The translations under genes were made by a program, and so were the position numbers. From Melanocharis versteri (taxonomy: Eukaryota > Chordata > Aves > Passeriformes > Melanocharitidae), in NCBI GenBank assembly GCA_013397845.1, contig VZTG01009363.1, positions 372,001 to 436,000 on the forward strand: 64,000 nucleotides of DNA. The letters are read 5' to 3'. Shown here one piece after another: positions 1-10,200 of this stretch; position 1 is the stretch's first letter; every line of letters begins with the position of its first letter. The notes under the pieces were generated by a model, which made no database searches, was not told the origin of the DNA, and saw only the letters and a program-made list of their open reading frames with translations.

Positions 1-3000
1 TAAAAAATAAGTCTGAATGAATCCTACTCAAATACAGCCTCAGATACAGGCCTTGTCATTGCAGAGGAATGATATTCTTCTGTAATGATCTCCACTGATG
101 AAGAGAGTTCCCTGAGGTCTCCAATGACTTTTACACTAGTAAGTAAGCATTTGTATCTGCTGAGTGATGCACCTTTTAATTTTATTACTTATCGAACACA
201 TCTGAATTTAAATCAAATTATTAAACTAACTTTCATTTGCTGAGATAGGAAGTTCTTTAATACTGCTCCCCCCTCCCTGAAAAACTACCACTCACCATTG
301 CACATGCGTAGCAAGTAATTTTTCCCTGCAGAGTAAAATGTGTTCTGAAACAGAGTAAAGGTATTTAGCACATTAAGAGATCATAAAACCTTCTTGAGCA
401 GATTTAATCCAATCACAAGATATAAGTATGAGTCACTCCTACAGAGAACTCTAAATTTGAGTCTTCCCTTACATAACAGGCAGGTTTCACGAAAAGGCAA
501 GATGAAAGAAGCAGTCCCACAAATTCCAAGAAAGCATAAAACACATTTATATCCAGCCTTCATAAAGAAAAACCATGTGTGACAATGAACTGTAAGAACA
601 TCATCCACTTTTTTTTTCTTGGAATACACTAATTTTTACAGTAATTTCCTTTATTATTCCATGTGTGATTTATATAAATAAGCAAAGAGGACTCACAAAA
701 GATTTACAGCGTTCATAATACTGGTGATTTGAAAGCAAGAGAAACAAATTGGTAGATACTTGAATTAATGATAAAGAACAGTCTGTGAATATATCAGGGG
801 TCACAATGGAATCTGAAACAAAATAGCTTCAGTTAGTGACTATGGGAGGAAGTTCTGATTAGAAAATCCAGGCTGGGAAACGAGAAAGCTTTTCAGTTGC
901 TATCTCTGGAGTTCCTGACACTTACGTGTCAGCTCAAAGACAGTTAAATTCTGTTCATATAAATGGGTTTTGTAGACAAAAGCTTTGGCAAAATTATATA
1001 ACATTTTGCAAAAACACCTACCGATTTCCACGTAGCAACATTTTTCTCCACAAAAGTGAAAATTTTGTCACACTGATCCAAAGGAAGGCAATCCAGAACA
1101 TCCCCCAAAAGCACAAAAGGAGTTGATGCAGTGCAGATACCTATGAGGAAAAGGGAATCTTTTATTCAACAAATCTGAATGGAAATGCAAAAAAAGGAGA
1201 TGCATTACACTTGAGGGACATTTTATTTAAAAAAAAGTAGAAGAAAGAAGTTCTTCTGAGTTCCTAAAAATCCTAACAGAAAGCTTGGGCTAAAATGTGA
1301 ACTTTCATTAAAGTTATTCCTACACATAATCAAATGAGATTTGCAAAAGCTTTGCACTAACAAAAAACAAATATTAAAAAAATAACTGTTCTAATGACCT
1401 CGAAGTCTGAAACAATGTCACATCTTTTTGCAGACTGCAAGTGAACTCTTTCAGACTTCTAAATCCACAGTCAGTCGCACTACACGCATCCATGAAGCCT
1501 GAGAGCCTTTTCGAGCACCACTAAAACAGTTCTCCAAGCCCATCCATGCATGCTCTGTAGGCAGTGCCTGCATTCCTCATAGCACAGTTCTTGCTATTCT
1601 ACAGCTCATAAAACATACATGTAGTTGACCTATACTTACTAAAACAAACAATTTTTGATGAATAATGTGAACAAATAAACAATGTGAACAAATAAACAAA
1701 AGGAAGAGAGCAAAAGCCACTTCAGAAGAGAAGTGATTTCTGACACAATCTGTTATCAAAACAGATGTAAGTATCTAAAAAAACAGCCACGGGCTGACAG
1801 GAGACGAGCACAGATATCCAGGAGATGCTATTTCTGCCTCTGCCAAGTCATTTTACCTCTCTGCCTCAGTGGCCTCATCTCTGAAATTACGATGCGAAAC
1901 TTCTACTCATTTTAGAGTGCTGGACAAAGACAGAAAATGCTAATCATGCTGCAATCAAACCCATGCATCTTTCTCTATTTAAAAAAAAATATTCCAACAT
2001 AAATGTCACATATATAACCAAACTTAATTATATCATACTTAATTTCTCTTCTGAAACAAACTCAAGCTTACTAACCACTAGCATAAGAGCCACATAACAG
2101 CAAAAGTAACTGCTGTAGATGACTTACTGAAATCAAGATTTTAAAATTCCCCTAAATGGTCCCTAAAACTGCCAATAGATTTGGAAGAGAGAAGCTCACC
2201 TTCTGTGACTCCATTAATAGCAAGAGAAATAATTGCCAGGAGATTCTCGCATGGAGCTTTGTTTATCTAAACAAAGAAAACAGTGGTGAAATTCTCTAGT
2301 CTGACCATAATGTATCTAACAAAACTAAAACTCTTGTTTCCAAGTAGGCATATTTAAAACAAACATTGACATTCAACTTTCCAAAACAATCTGTGAAATT
2401 TGACCTGTCAGCTAACTATAATGTTTTTAGTGAGTGTGAAACCTTTCCTGACTGCTTCCAGCCACTGAATACCCAAATGCACAGAGAGCCATTTACCTCC
2501 AAAATTAACATCCCACATTTAGACTTCATTCAAGTATTATTTGACGGTAACATTATTTGACTCCTTTCATCATTCTTTCCAGCTGACAAGGCAGCTTTGT
2601 TACATATTTGTAACAAATCACAAAATAGTTTTGATTTGAAGAGGCCATAAAGATCTCCTTGTTTAAACCTCCCTGCCAGGGGAAGGGACACCTTTCACTA
2701 GACCAGGTGGCTTAAAGCCTCATTCAACCTGACCCTGATCACTTCCAGAGATGGGGCATCCACGACATCTTGGGGCAACTTGTTCCAGTGCCTCACCACC
2801 CTCACAGTGAAGAATTTCGTTCTGACATCTATTCCAAACCTACCCTTTCCACCCACCCTTAAAGCACAGTTATTGAACAGCGCATATTTATGAATTAGAA
2901 TTTTAAGATGTAGCAGACTTTCATAAGCATTACAAAGAGCTGCTGAAAAAGGCTCAGTCAACAGCTCTCACCACAGTGTGATGTCTGTAAAATACAAGAT

Positions 3001-3423
3001 TCTAACAACTGCCTTGAATCATCTGTATTTAATCTCAATTACCTCACTATTACATAGTTCCTGTTTTTAAGAAACAGTGTTTTCTTACACTAAAGCTGCC
3101 GTTACATTAAAATACTAGCCTGCTAATAGAAATTTGAGGTTCAACAAGAGATAAGCTTCAGCAGTTTCAAGTACTTACTATTTCTTCTTCTACAACAACT
3201 CTAAAAGCTTGATCCAAGGTACACTTCTTTTCATTTTCGCTGCAAATGCAAACATTCCACCTTAGTTAGTAACAACCCTCAGGCACAAGATTACTAAAAG
3301 TTATCTGAATAGGCACTTTTTAAAAAAATATCAAGTGGCCTTTACTTACCTTCCAGGAACCTGGTTAAATGCATTCAACAACGGCTTGATGCTTTTGTTA
3401 ATCAGAGCCTCTCTGGTGGATGT
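1..3423 (-). CDS. THOC1: THOC1, THO complex subunit 1 (partial: exons 2-6, 5' part of gene)
   Basis: THOC1 (HPR1/p84) is a core subunit of the nuclear THO/TREX complex, which couples transcription elongation to mRNP packaging and export. Five minus-strand exons (3350-3423, 3179-3239, 2200-2266, 1022-1140, 296-344) join in frame across GT-AG introns. Together they encode about 123 residues near the protein N-terminus, with recognisable THOC1 stretches such as STREAL, IKPLL, ENEKKCTLDQAF, CENLLAIISLAI, TPFVLLGDVLDCLPLDQCD and NTFYSAGKNYLLRMCN. Phases are consistent at each junction. The gene runs off the left edge: the last exon here ends inside the codon after ...RMCN. The first coding exon (about 20 residues in human) was not found. 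It should lie above 3423, where the sequence is GC-rich and broken by N bases. The death domain and nuclear localisation region of the C-terminal half are outside the window. Identity is very likely; the exon numbers assume the human gene structure. Confidence 0.93.
296..344 (-). CDS. THOC1: THOC1 exon 6
   Basis: This is a short 49-bp exon with a TTTCAG acceptor and a GTGAGT donor at 290-295. It encodes NTFYSAGKNYLLRMCN plus the first base of the next codon. No later THOC1 exon could be seen between 1 and 295, so the next exon should lie outside the window. Confidence 0.92.
1022..1140 (-). CDS. THOC1: THOC1 exon 5
   Basis: This 119-bp exon has a CATAG acceptor at 1141-1142 and a GTAGGT donor at 1016-1021. 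It encodes 39 codons after a split Gly, with ICTASTPFVLLGDVLD and KNVATWKS almost unchanged from mammals. Confidence 0.94.
2200..2266 (-). CDS. THOC1: THOC1 exon 4
   Basis: This 67-bp exon has a TTTAG acceptor and a GTGAGC donor at 2194-2199. It encodes a segment containing CENLLAIISLAI and GVTE. The short motif after INK differs from human (APCEN against SSCEN). Confidence 0.92.
2643..2875 (-). mobile_element. CR1 LINE fragment in THOC1 intron
   Basis: The plus strand is the reverse complement of a CR1 3' region, with stretches such as GATGGGGCATCCACGAC and GGCAACTTGTTCCAGTGCCTCACCACCCTCA. The latter encodes the familiar CR1 VVRHWNKLP-like reading on the minus strand. It is 5' truncated and lies between THOC1 exons 4 and 3. 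There is no sign of recent activity. Confidence 0.85.
3179..3239 (-). CDS. THOC1: THOC1 exon 3
   Basis: This 61-bp exon has a TTTGCAG acceptor and a GTAAGT donor at 3173-3178. It completes a Ser codon split with exon 2 and continues with ENEKKCTLDQAF then VVVEEEI, close to the human protein. Confidence 0.93.
3350..3423 (-). CDS. THOC1: THOC1 exon 2
   Basis: This 74-bp exon has a TAG acceptor just above 3423 and a GTAAGT donor at 3344-3349. It encodes 24 codons plus 2 bases, including STREAL, IKPLL and NQVPG. It starts at codon phase 0, so the missing first exon should end on a codon boundary. Confidence 0.92.
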
Positions 3424-3617
3424 CTACCAAAATGCAAAGAAAGAAAAGCTACAACACCAGTACAAAACTAAAAGGATCTTCCTCCTTCTTCTGACAGTGG
3501 ACAGAAATATTAAGGAATCTCTCTGCTGAACACCATGTGTTAGTTTATAGAGAGAACTTCATAACAAGACGGGCAAATAACAAGCACACAGGAAATTAGG
3601 CACATGAGCTAGTAGAG

Positions 3618-4198
3618 CATCACACCTCAAACCCGGGCTAACAGTGTGGTAAAAATAGCATTTCTAAGTGATACACAGAGGAACACGCTGCTGCGACCAA
3701 CACTGCATCTGTCACTGTCTCACGTGCCACACTCACAGCTTCAGGTGGTTATGGTGGTTCGGGACACGAATCACAGAATATTCTGAGTTGGAAAGGACCC
3801 ACAAGGACCGTCGAGTCCCACTCCTGGCCCTGCACGGACAGCCCCAAGAATCACATCATGTGCCTGAGAGCCTCTCTGTCTTCAAGGGAGTTAACAGCTC
3901 TTCCCAATTTACTATCACCTACAAACTTGCATGGGATCCCTGCAAGTCCTGCGTTTATGAAGATGCTGAAAAGCACACGACTCCTGATAAGAAGATGGTC
4001 TAAAAATTACTATTTCCTGTAACAAAACCGATCGAATGGATCGAGTGCTTGTGCCTCAAGCATTCCTGTGCAAATCCCATCCTCCTGTCTGGCAACCTGG
4101 GTCGCGAACGACGGGCTCCAGAGGCCTGGCTACACACGCAGCCCCCCAGCTCTGGGCAAGGAAAAGCATCCTTCAGCAGAGGCGGCAAGCGCAATACG
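3618..4198. repeat. Duplicated block A, copy 1 (581 bp, ends at an N)
   Basis: The block 3618-4198 is repeated at 4470-5050 with the same length, and I saw no differences. Copy 1 ends directly at the N at 4199; copy 2 starts directly after the N at 4469. It lies just upstream of THOC1 exon 2 and holds a CR1 fragment followed by moderately GC-rich sequence. The N-bounded edges point to an assembly artefact rather than a genomic duplication. Confidence 0.9.
3769..3985 (-). mobile_element. CR1 LINE fragment (first copy of the duplicated block)
   Basis: The sequence begins AATCACAGAATATTCTGAGTTGG, continues with GGCCCTGCACGGACAGCCCC and a diverged CTTGCATGGGATCCCTG segment, and is typical avian CR1 in minus orientation. 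It appears to have lost an internal segment after TGTGCCTGAGAGC. The whole fragment recurs at 4621-4837 because of the surrounding 581-bp duplication. Confidence 0.8.
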
Positions 4199-4212
4199 NA
4201 GGGAAGAGGGAA

Positions 4213-4468
4213 GAGGGAAGAGGGAGGAGCGCGGAGCGCGGGGCCGCGGGGCCTGGCGGCGGGACGGTGCCGGGAGCGCCGGGCCGCCGGGCGCTTTGCC
4301 TGGGAAACGCCTGCGGGACCGTCGAGTCCGAGCGTTAACCCCGCACTGCCAGGCCCGCCGCTACACCACGTCCCCAGGGGCCACATCCGCACGCTTTTCG
4401 AACGCTTCCAGGGATGGCGGCTCCGCCGCTTCCCTGGACAGCCTGTTCCAATGCTTGGCAGCCCTTTC
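4213..4468. repeat. Duplicated block C, copy 1 (256 bp between two Ns)
   Basis: This GC-rich segment is flanked by Ns at 4199 and 4469. It matches 5250-5505 at a constant offset of 1037. It starts in a GGGAAGA purine repeat, which is longer here (from 4200), and runs into a CR1 fragment that stops abruptly at the N. Confidence 0.88.
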
Positions 4469-4469
4469 N

Positions 4470-5050
4470 CATCACACCTCAAACCCGGGCTAACAGTGTG
4501 GTAAAAATAGCATTTCTAAGTGATACACAGAGGAACACGCTGCTGCGACCAACACTGCATCTGTCACTGTCTCACGTGCCACACTCACAGCTTCAGGTGG
4601 TTATGGTGGTTCGGGACACGAATCACAGAATATTCTGAGTTGGAAAGGACCCACAAGGACCGTCGAGTCCCACTCCTGGCCCTGCACGGACAGCCCCAAG
4701 AATCACATCATGTGCCTGAGAGCCTCTCTGTCTTCAAGGGAGTTAACAGCTCTTCCCAATTTACTATCACCTACAAACTTGCATGGGATCCCTGCAAGTC
4801 CTGCGTTTATGAAGATGCTGAAAAGCACACGACTCCTGATAAGAAGATGGTCTAAAAATTACTATTTCCTGTAACAAAACCGATCGAATGGATCGAGTGC
4901 TTGTGCCTCAAGCATTCCTGTGCAAATCCCATCCTCCTGTCTGGCAACCTGGGTCGCGAACGACGGGCTCCAGAGGCCTGGCTACACACGCAGCCCCCCA
5001 GCTCTGGGCAAGGAAAAGCATCCTTCAGCAGAGGCGGCAAGCGCAATACG
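4470..5050. repeat. Duplicated block A, copy 2
   Basis: This is the second copy of 3618-4198. Unlike copy 1, it continues into unique GC-rich sequence (5051-5248) before the next N at 5249. This version is therefore probably the more complete one. Confidence 0.9.
4621..4837 (-). mobile_element. CR1 LINE fragment (second copy of the duplicated block)
   Basis: This appears base-for-base the same as the CR1 fragment at 3769-3985, offset by 852 bp. It should be treated as the same locus assembled twice unless long reads show otherwise. Confidence 0.75.
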
Positions 5051-5085
5051 CCCGCACGTTTTCCTGCGGGGGGGCCACGCCACAC

Positions 5086-5350
5086 TTCCACTGTCTTTCA
5101 CATGAATTTTCGCTAAGCTGAAGACCGATCCTCCCCCTGGCCGAGCCGGCGCGCAGCCCGCCCTCGCTCCCACACTGAGCGCTCCACAAAGGAGCTCCCG
5201 GCAGCAGCCCCGGCCGGGCCGCGGGCCCGGAGGCGCCGAGGCGCAGCCNGAGGGAAGAGGGAGGAGCGCGGAGCGCGGGGCCGCGGGGCCTGGCGGCGGG
5301 ACGGTGCCGGGAGCGCCGGGCCGCCGGGCGCTTTGCCTGGGAAACGCCTG
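5086..5350 (-). promoter_or_regulatory. GC/CpG-rich stretch, probable THOC1 promoter / 5' region
   Basis: The sequence is strongly GC-rich with many CpG dinucleotides (for example GCCGAGCCGGCGCGCAGCCC and GGGCCGCGGGCCCGGAGGCG). It sits just upstream of the first THOC1 exon seen. A housekeeping gene such as THOC1 would be expected to start in such a CpG island. I found no THOC1 start codon segment or matching splice donor in it. An N at 5249 interrupts it, so sequence may be missing. The assignment rests on position and composition only. Confidence 0.45.
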
Positions 5351-5505
5351 CGGGACCGTCGAGTCCGAGCGTTAACCCCGCACTGCCAGGCCCGCCGCTA
5401 CACCACGTCCCCAGGGGCCACATCCGCACGCTTTTCGAACGCTTCCAGGGATGGCGGCTCCGCCGCTTCCCTGGACAGCCTGTTCCAATGCTTGGCAGCC
5501 CTTTC
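5250..5505. repeat. Duplicated block C, copy 2
   Basis: This is the second copy of 4213-4468. It starts right after the N at 5249 and continues without a break into the rest of the CR1 element, so this copy is the properly anchored one. Confidence 0.88.
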
Positions 5506-5656
5506 GGTGAGGCAGTTGTCCGTGATATCCAACCTAAACATCCCCTGGCACAACTTGAGGCCACTTTCTCTTGTCCTGTGGCTTGCTGCCTGGGAGAAGA
5601 AGCCGACCCCCACCTGGCCACAGCCTCCTCTCAGGTGTTGTAGGGGGTGGTGAGGT
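5354..5656 (-). mobile_element. CR1 LINE, 3' part, split by an LTR insertion
   Basis: This is a minus-orientation CR1. The plus strand reads GACCGTCGAGTCC, then CTTCCCTGGACAGCCTGTTCC, CCTTTCGGTGAGGCAG and CAGCCTCCTCTCAGGTGTTG, parallel to the uninterrupted CR1 at 52549-52965. CR1 similarity stops at about GGTGAGGTC and resumes at 6541 with CCTGAGCCTCCTCTTCTCC, so an element inserted between. The usual 3' tail (AATCATAGAAT...) is missing. Confidence 0.85.
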
Positions 5657-5719
5657 CTTCCTTTGATGTCCAGGTGTTAGAAGGATAAACGACTTGTCGG
5701 CAGAATTGCCTTGTTAAAG

Positions 5720-5982
5720 TTTCGGGCTTGAGATGTTTCGATGATCTCAGACACGCGGAGGTTACCCAAGCTTGGGGAGAAGGATGTGCCTCTGAGAGTG
5801 GACACAAGAGAAAGCAGAATTTACAGGCCACCAGAACATTTGGCAGAACCCCCGAGATAAGGATGGAATTAACAAAGCCAGCTCAGCAACTGTGGTGGAA
5901 TCGGCTCGAGCTGGGTAATGCTGACAGGGAGATTGCGACCACCGACTCGTGGACCATCGACCCAAGAAACCCACCGACTCAG
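5720..5982. repeat. 263-bp repeat within the LTR, copy 1
   Basis: This segment ends at the N at 5983 and is repeated at 5984-6246 with the same length. I saw two base differences, both near the 3' end (GGGAGATT/GGGATATT and CCGACTCG/CCGCCTCG). The uninterrupted open frame through it has no recognisable protein match and only mirrors the duplication. Confidence 0.9.
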
Positions 5983-5983
5983 N

Positions 5984-6246
5984 TTTCGGGCTTGAGATGT
6001 TTCGATGATCTCAGACACGCGGAGGTTACCCAAGCTTGGGGAGAAGGATGTGCCTCTGAGAGTGGACACAAGAGAAAGCAGAATTTACAGGCCACCAGAA
6101 CATTTGGCAGAACCCCCGAGATAAGGATGGAATTAACAAAGCCAGCTCAGCAACTGTGGTGGAATCGGCTCGAGCTGGGTAATGCTGACAGGGATATTGC
6201 GACCACCGCCTCGTGGACCATCGACCCAAGAAACCCACCGACTCAG
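5984..6246. repeat. 263-bp repeat within the LTR, copy 2
   Basis: This is the second copy of 5720-5982, starting right after the N at 5983 and continuing into the rest of the LTR. The two mismatches would fit two haplotypes, or two LTR copies, placed in tandem by the assembler. Confidence 0.9.
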
Positions 6247-6540
6247 GAGAAGGCCTGACTGTACAGACTAATTAGCACGAGAAGTGAGGGAATTATTTAG
6301 CCAACAGAAAATAGAATACAAATTATTAAGAGACCTATGTAACTTGTAGCCAGTGAACATTAATGCCTTTGTTTGCTAAAATGTATAAATAGTGAAACAT
6401 TCTGGTAGTCAGCGTGCTGGCTTTGTGGATTTGCCCCCCAGCACCCCTCTCTGCTCAGGACTGTAAATAAATAAAATACCTCGACTCAGTGTGTGGATTG
6501 GCCTCTTGAATATCGGGTGAAAGAACCTATTTTGAACAAC

Positions 6541-6620
6541 AACCTGAGCCTCCTCTTCTCCAGGCTGGGCAACCCCAGCTCCCTCAGCCTCTCCTGATCA
6601 GTCCTGTGCCCAGACCTTTC
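6541..6620 (-). mobile_element. CR1 LINE, remainder beyond the LTR insertion
   Basis: CCTGAGCCTCCTCTTCTCCAGGCTGGGCAACCCCAGCTCCCTCAGCC is the CR1 segment that directly follows the 5354-5656 part in intact copies. Together they form one CR1 fragment interrupted by about 0.9 kb. Confidence 0.85.
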
Positions 6621-6885
6621 ACAATTCACTATTGCCAAAGTGGAAATGACTCCACAAATGTAGCTGTTACTTTTTTTTTTTTTTCTGATAAACAACCCTA
6701 GACCACGGTCTGCCTCCATTTTCAAAGTATCACTGAAATAAGAATGATTAGGGACTTCTATATCATCAGGAAAATCACCTCAGTCCTGACAATTTATAGG
6801 TTGAGGAATATCCTATGGATACCTCCTGAGGTAAACAGAAACAGAAATGTTTCCAGCAGAAATTACACTTGTCAGGATCGTAGAA

Positions 6886-6932
6886 TCAGAATCATAGAAT
6901 TGTTTGGGTTAAAGGAACCTTGGTGTCTGGCC
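6886..6932 (-). mobile_element. CR1 3'-end stub
   Basis: TAGAATCAGAATCATAGAATTGTTTGGGTTAAAGGAACCTT is the 3' terminus of a CR1 in minus orientation, including the ATCATAGAAT tail. Nothing CR1-like follows it, so it is a very short 5'-truncated insertion or a relic. Confidence 0.75.
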
Positions 6933-7138
6933 AAAAGCTCAGGTACTGCCAAACTCTTGTTCCTAGGCAGGAAAAAGCTCAAACATCCAATATCCCGTTC
7001 ATATGGGAAGGGTCAAGTAATATCGAAATTAAATTTATTGTCATTATTACATGAAAATATTTAAAATAACGCATGATAGGATAGACGGAAATATTTGTGG
7101 TTTTTTTTTTTTTTTTTGGTGTGGCTGTAGTTAGGTTT

Positions 7139-7270
7139 TGTGCCGGGAGAGGGAAGCGTTTGCCCGGCAAAGGAAGATGCAGCGAGAGGGGCGGCTTGAC
7201 CCGCGCTTGGGTGGCGCTTGGTTCCAGGCGCTGCTCCGCTAGTGGCAGGTGGGGGCACGCTGCCAGCCCG
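7139..7270. other. Small CpG-rich patch
   Basis: This is about 130 bp, clearly richer in G, C and CpG than its AT-rich surroundings (CCCGCGCTTGGGTGGCGCTTGG, GGCGCTGCTCCGC). It follows a 17-base T-run. It could be a small promoter or first exon of an unannotated or divergent transcript, or a fragment of an unknown repeat. No coding similarity was recognised. Confidence 0.35.
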
Positions 7271-10200
7271 GAGTTTGTCACCTCATCTATGACTGAAACC
7301 CTTGTTTGACACTGCCTAAAGAATGCGGGCTATGCCAGAGCCATGCCAGTTCATTTCAAACCGTGGGGAAGGGGGCTTCCTAGCATTGAAAACAGGCTCC
7401 ACGTGATCTGTCTTTTTGAAGGAGTCACCTGCATGTGCTGTGAGACTTGCTGGATGTTGTTCATTCAGGCTTGGGAGAGAGTTTACTTTTTTTTTTCCCC
7501 CCACTATTTCTCATGTCTTATTTTAATAGATTAAATCCTGTTATCAGCTGAATAAAGGGCCATTCTAAATGAATATTTTGAGATTATTCTAGCCCCCGTC
7601 TCTTGCTGTAAGAAAGGAAACCAAAGAAGAATTGGTTATAAAAAAAGCTTTGAACTTTAAAGAGATGGTAGAAAGTGAAAGTAGAAGTGTTCGAAGGAGA
7701 TACTGTTAAAGGAAATGGAGTCTTTTTTTGACTATAAATATTCCTTAAGCCAAGACTAATGTTGTAGATGAACAGAGAGAGAGACTGCCAACATGCTGAA
7801 AAAAGTGCAGTATATTTGTTAATGCCTACAACATGACTGAAGACATTTTTTTCTTCGGGTAGGAACAGATAAAGAGGAAGAACAATGTTAGCACTGTGAT
7901 TTAATAGTGATTTATAGCCACCTCTTGTTCTATACCGAATTTTTCCTGTTTGGAACGGTGTTTGTTACTTTCTCATGGATCTCATGCAGAGAGGGGGATC
8001 AACACTGGGCTGTTAGTGCTCGTGTTGGGTTGTGGGCAAATGAGGCTGCAGTGCCCGAAGAAGTTCTCACCCCAGCAGCTGCTGTGCACCCCGGGCAGAG
8101 ACCGCTTCTTCAACAGCAAAGTCATCAGCGTGGCACTTCTGCTTGCCACGTGGTGGTGTCACCGTGCAGCATCTGGCAACATCGCTTAAAGCCATCCTCA
8201 TCACCTCCTTAACAGAGGTGCCAAACTGTGCTCTGGGCTGGCCGACAAAGAAGTGGTTTTGGCGATCAGAAACTCAGTCAGAGGAGTAATGCTGTGTACC
8301 TGTAAATTAAAATGCCGCAATTATCCTGGGTTTGAAGAGGAGTCAGTGTCCCAAATTAGCTAGCAGTATGTCAGAAAAAGCTGTGTCTTCTAATGTGTGC
8401 TAGGTAGGAAGCTGAGGGGGGAGAAAAAGAAGTAAATATTGCTTTCTGTAAAAGTATTGTAAGCAAAACAATTTTTCAGCCCAGATCTCAATGCCATCAC
8501 CAGCTGAAAGCTGAGATGGATGAAAGCAATCAACAGCAACAGTATCTCAGGACACCTCTGTACTCAGAGGTCAGTTGATAGAACAGATATTCTATCATCT
8601 TATGTCAAGAGGCTGTGTAGTTGGAATTACAAAAAACTTCACCCAGATGCTGTCTTTTGGAGTAAAGTCCTGTTCCAAGACCAATTTGAGTTTCCATTTT
8701 AATTTCTGTTACCGTTCCTGCAGAAGGGCATGTCTGGAGACTCAGAAGCCTCCCAGCTCTGATGGCACAAGGGCTTAGTGCTTTGTTCTCCCTCCTTCAT
8801 TGCCAACCCTTGTGCTGAAGTGCTTTTCTTTTCAACCCACTTCCTTCTCCACCACCTTGCATACCCTCCAGTGTAGAAGTACAGGCGTGAAAGGATAAAT
8901 TGCCTTAGGAGCCTGGTTTAAATACCTCTCCTGTTATTTCCAAACCAGTCATGGGAAGTTGCACAAGGCAGTTTTATCTTTTAAACATTGATGAATACAA
9001 GGTGTCCTACCTTAGGCACTTAATTTTAAGGTGGCATCCTGCCAGCCACTGTAGCTTGTTACTGACTGTGAGATACAATTAATAATGTGTGGACTGATGA
9101 AGGAGAAGCTAGATTTACACAAAAAATGGCCCCTCAGGAAAACTTAAATAATATTTTTATAAAGTGAATAATAGAGAATCTTTCTGCATTTTATTAGTGT
9201 ATTACACTTTTCACCAGAACGTACATATAACTTTTACGTTTGTTAAATCTCATGATGATGTTCCGGTGCATTTAATACTTTTAGGGTTTCCTCTTGATTT
9301 ATTGAATAAATTGCTGGGGAATATATACCATATGATCTCATTCTCTCATACCAGTTACAGCAGAAATGTTTCACTGATATATTTTGGTGGCATTTTTCAA
9401 ATAATTTGGTAAGAGTGCCTAGAAAGGGTTCATTTACCTGGATTCACTGAGAAGACTGCTTCACATGTGAATTTGAGAACGATTGATTTTTCTGCTCGTC
9501 GTCTTTTATCTGGGACATGGGACTTGCTAGCACAGAACACCTGCAATACTGACACTCTGCACATAGGTGGAAATACGGTCACAAATGGCAATGGTTGTCA
9601 AATGACCCACTAGGGACTTAAATGACCAAGACCAGGGTTTTGACCTTAGAGTCAAAACCTTGTAAAAGTGTTTACCATATATTGTTTGTTTTATCCCAAT
9701 GCAGAGAATGTGTCCTTTTTTTGCCAAAAGAATTTACTAAAATTCGTATCTGCCTGCTACTAATACTATGGAAATCTGGCTTTTTTCAAAAGCAAGATGT
9801 CACACATCTGGCTGCTATTCACAAAAATCGTGATATGAACAGCTCTTCCCCTCACATAGCAGTGTTTTTTGGATTCTAACCTAACAGTACTACTGTGACT
9901 ACTTGGATTAATTGGACATTTTTTAGCTAGAATTTCCTTACAATGTACCTCTCATTTTGAGCATACTCTGACATGGAGCCCCTTTAATTTAATTCAGGAG
10001 TGCTTTATAAAGTCAAATTTAGTTATTAAAGAATGCAGGAAGGCATCTTCTGGACCACATACGTATGCTTCTATACCAGATGTGCCTAGGGTTACTTTCA
10101 CTTCTGCCAGTGGTATGAATTCTGTAGTATGTTGTTGTTTTGTGATTATGCTACTGAAAAATGATACAATTTTTGCAAATTCAATTCCTGTGGATTGCAG

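Larger units (their letters stand above)
5660..6540 (+). mobile_element. Solo LTR of an endogenous retrovirus, inserted in CR1
   Basis: The insert splits a CR1 element and has LTR architecture on the plus strand: a U3-like region, a TATAAAT box at 6384-6390, and overlapping AATAAA signals at 6466-6475. A short R/U5-like end follows (CTCGACTCAGTGTGTGG to about GAACAACA at 6540). No gag, pol or env sequence flanks it, so it looks like a solo LTR left by recombination. The exact 5' edge (a TG near 5663 or 5674) and the target-site duplication are unclear. Its U3 holds a 263-bp direct repeat joined at an N, probably an assembly duplication. The LTR family was not identified. Confidence 0.7.

Noticed and set aside
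4049..4504. Several 100-160 codon frames in the 4.0-5.6 kb GC-rich block as THOC1 exon 1
   Set aside because: None shows the THOC1 N-terminal sequence or a donor in the needed phase; several cross N bases. A chance FSL-like stretch on the minus strand near 5110-5140 is too short to count.
5728..6258. 176-codon frame across the LTR with an internal repeat
   Set aside because: It reads through the N at 5983 and only reflects the duplicated 263-bp segment. No viral protein is recognisable.
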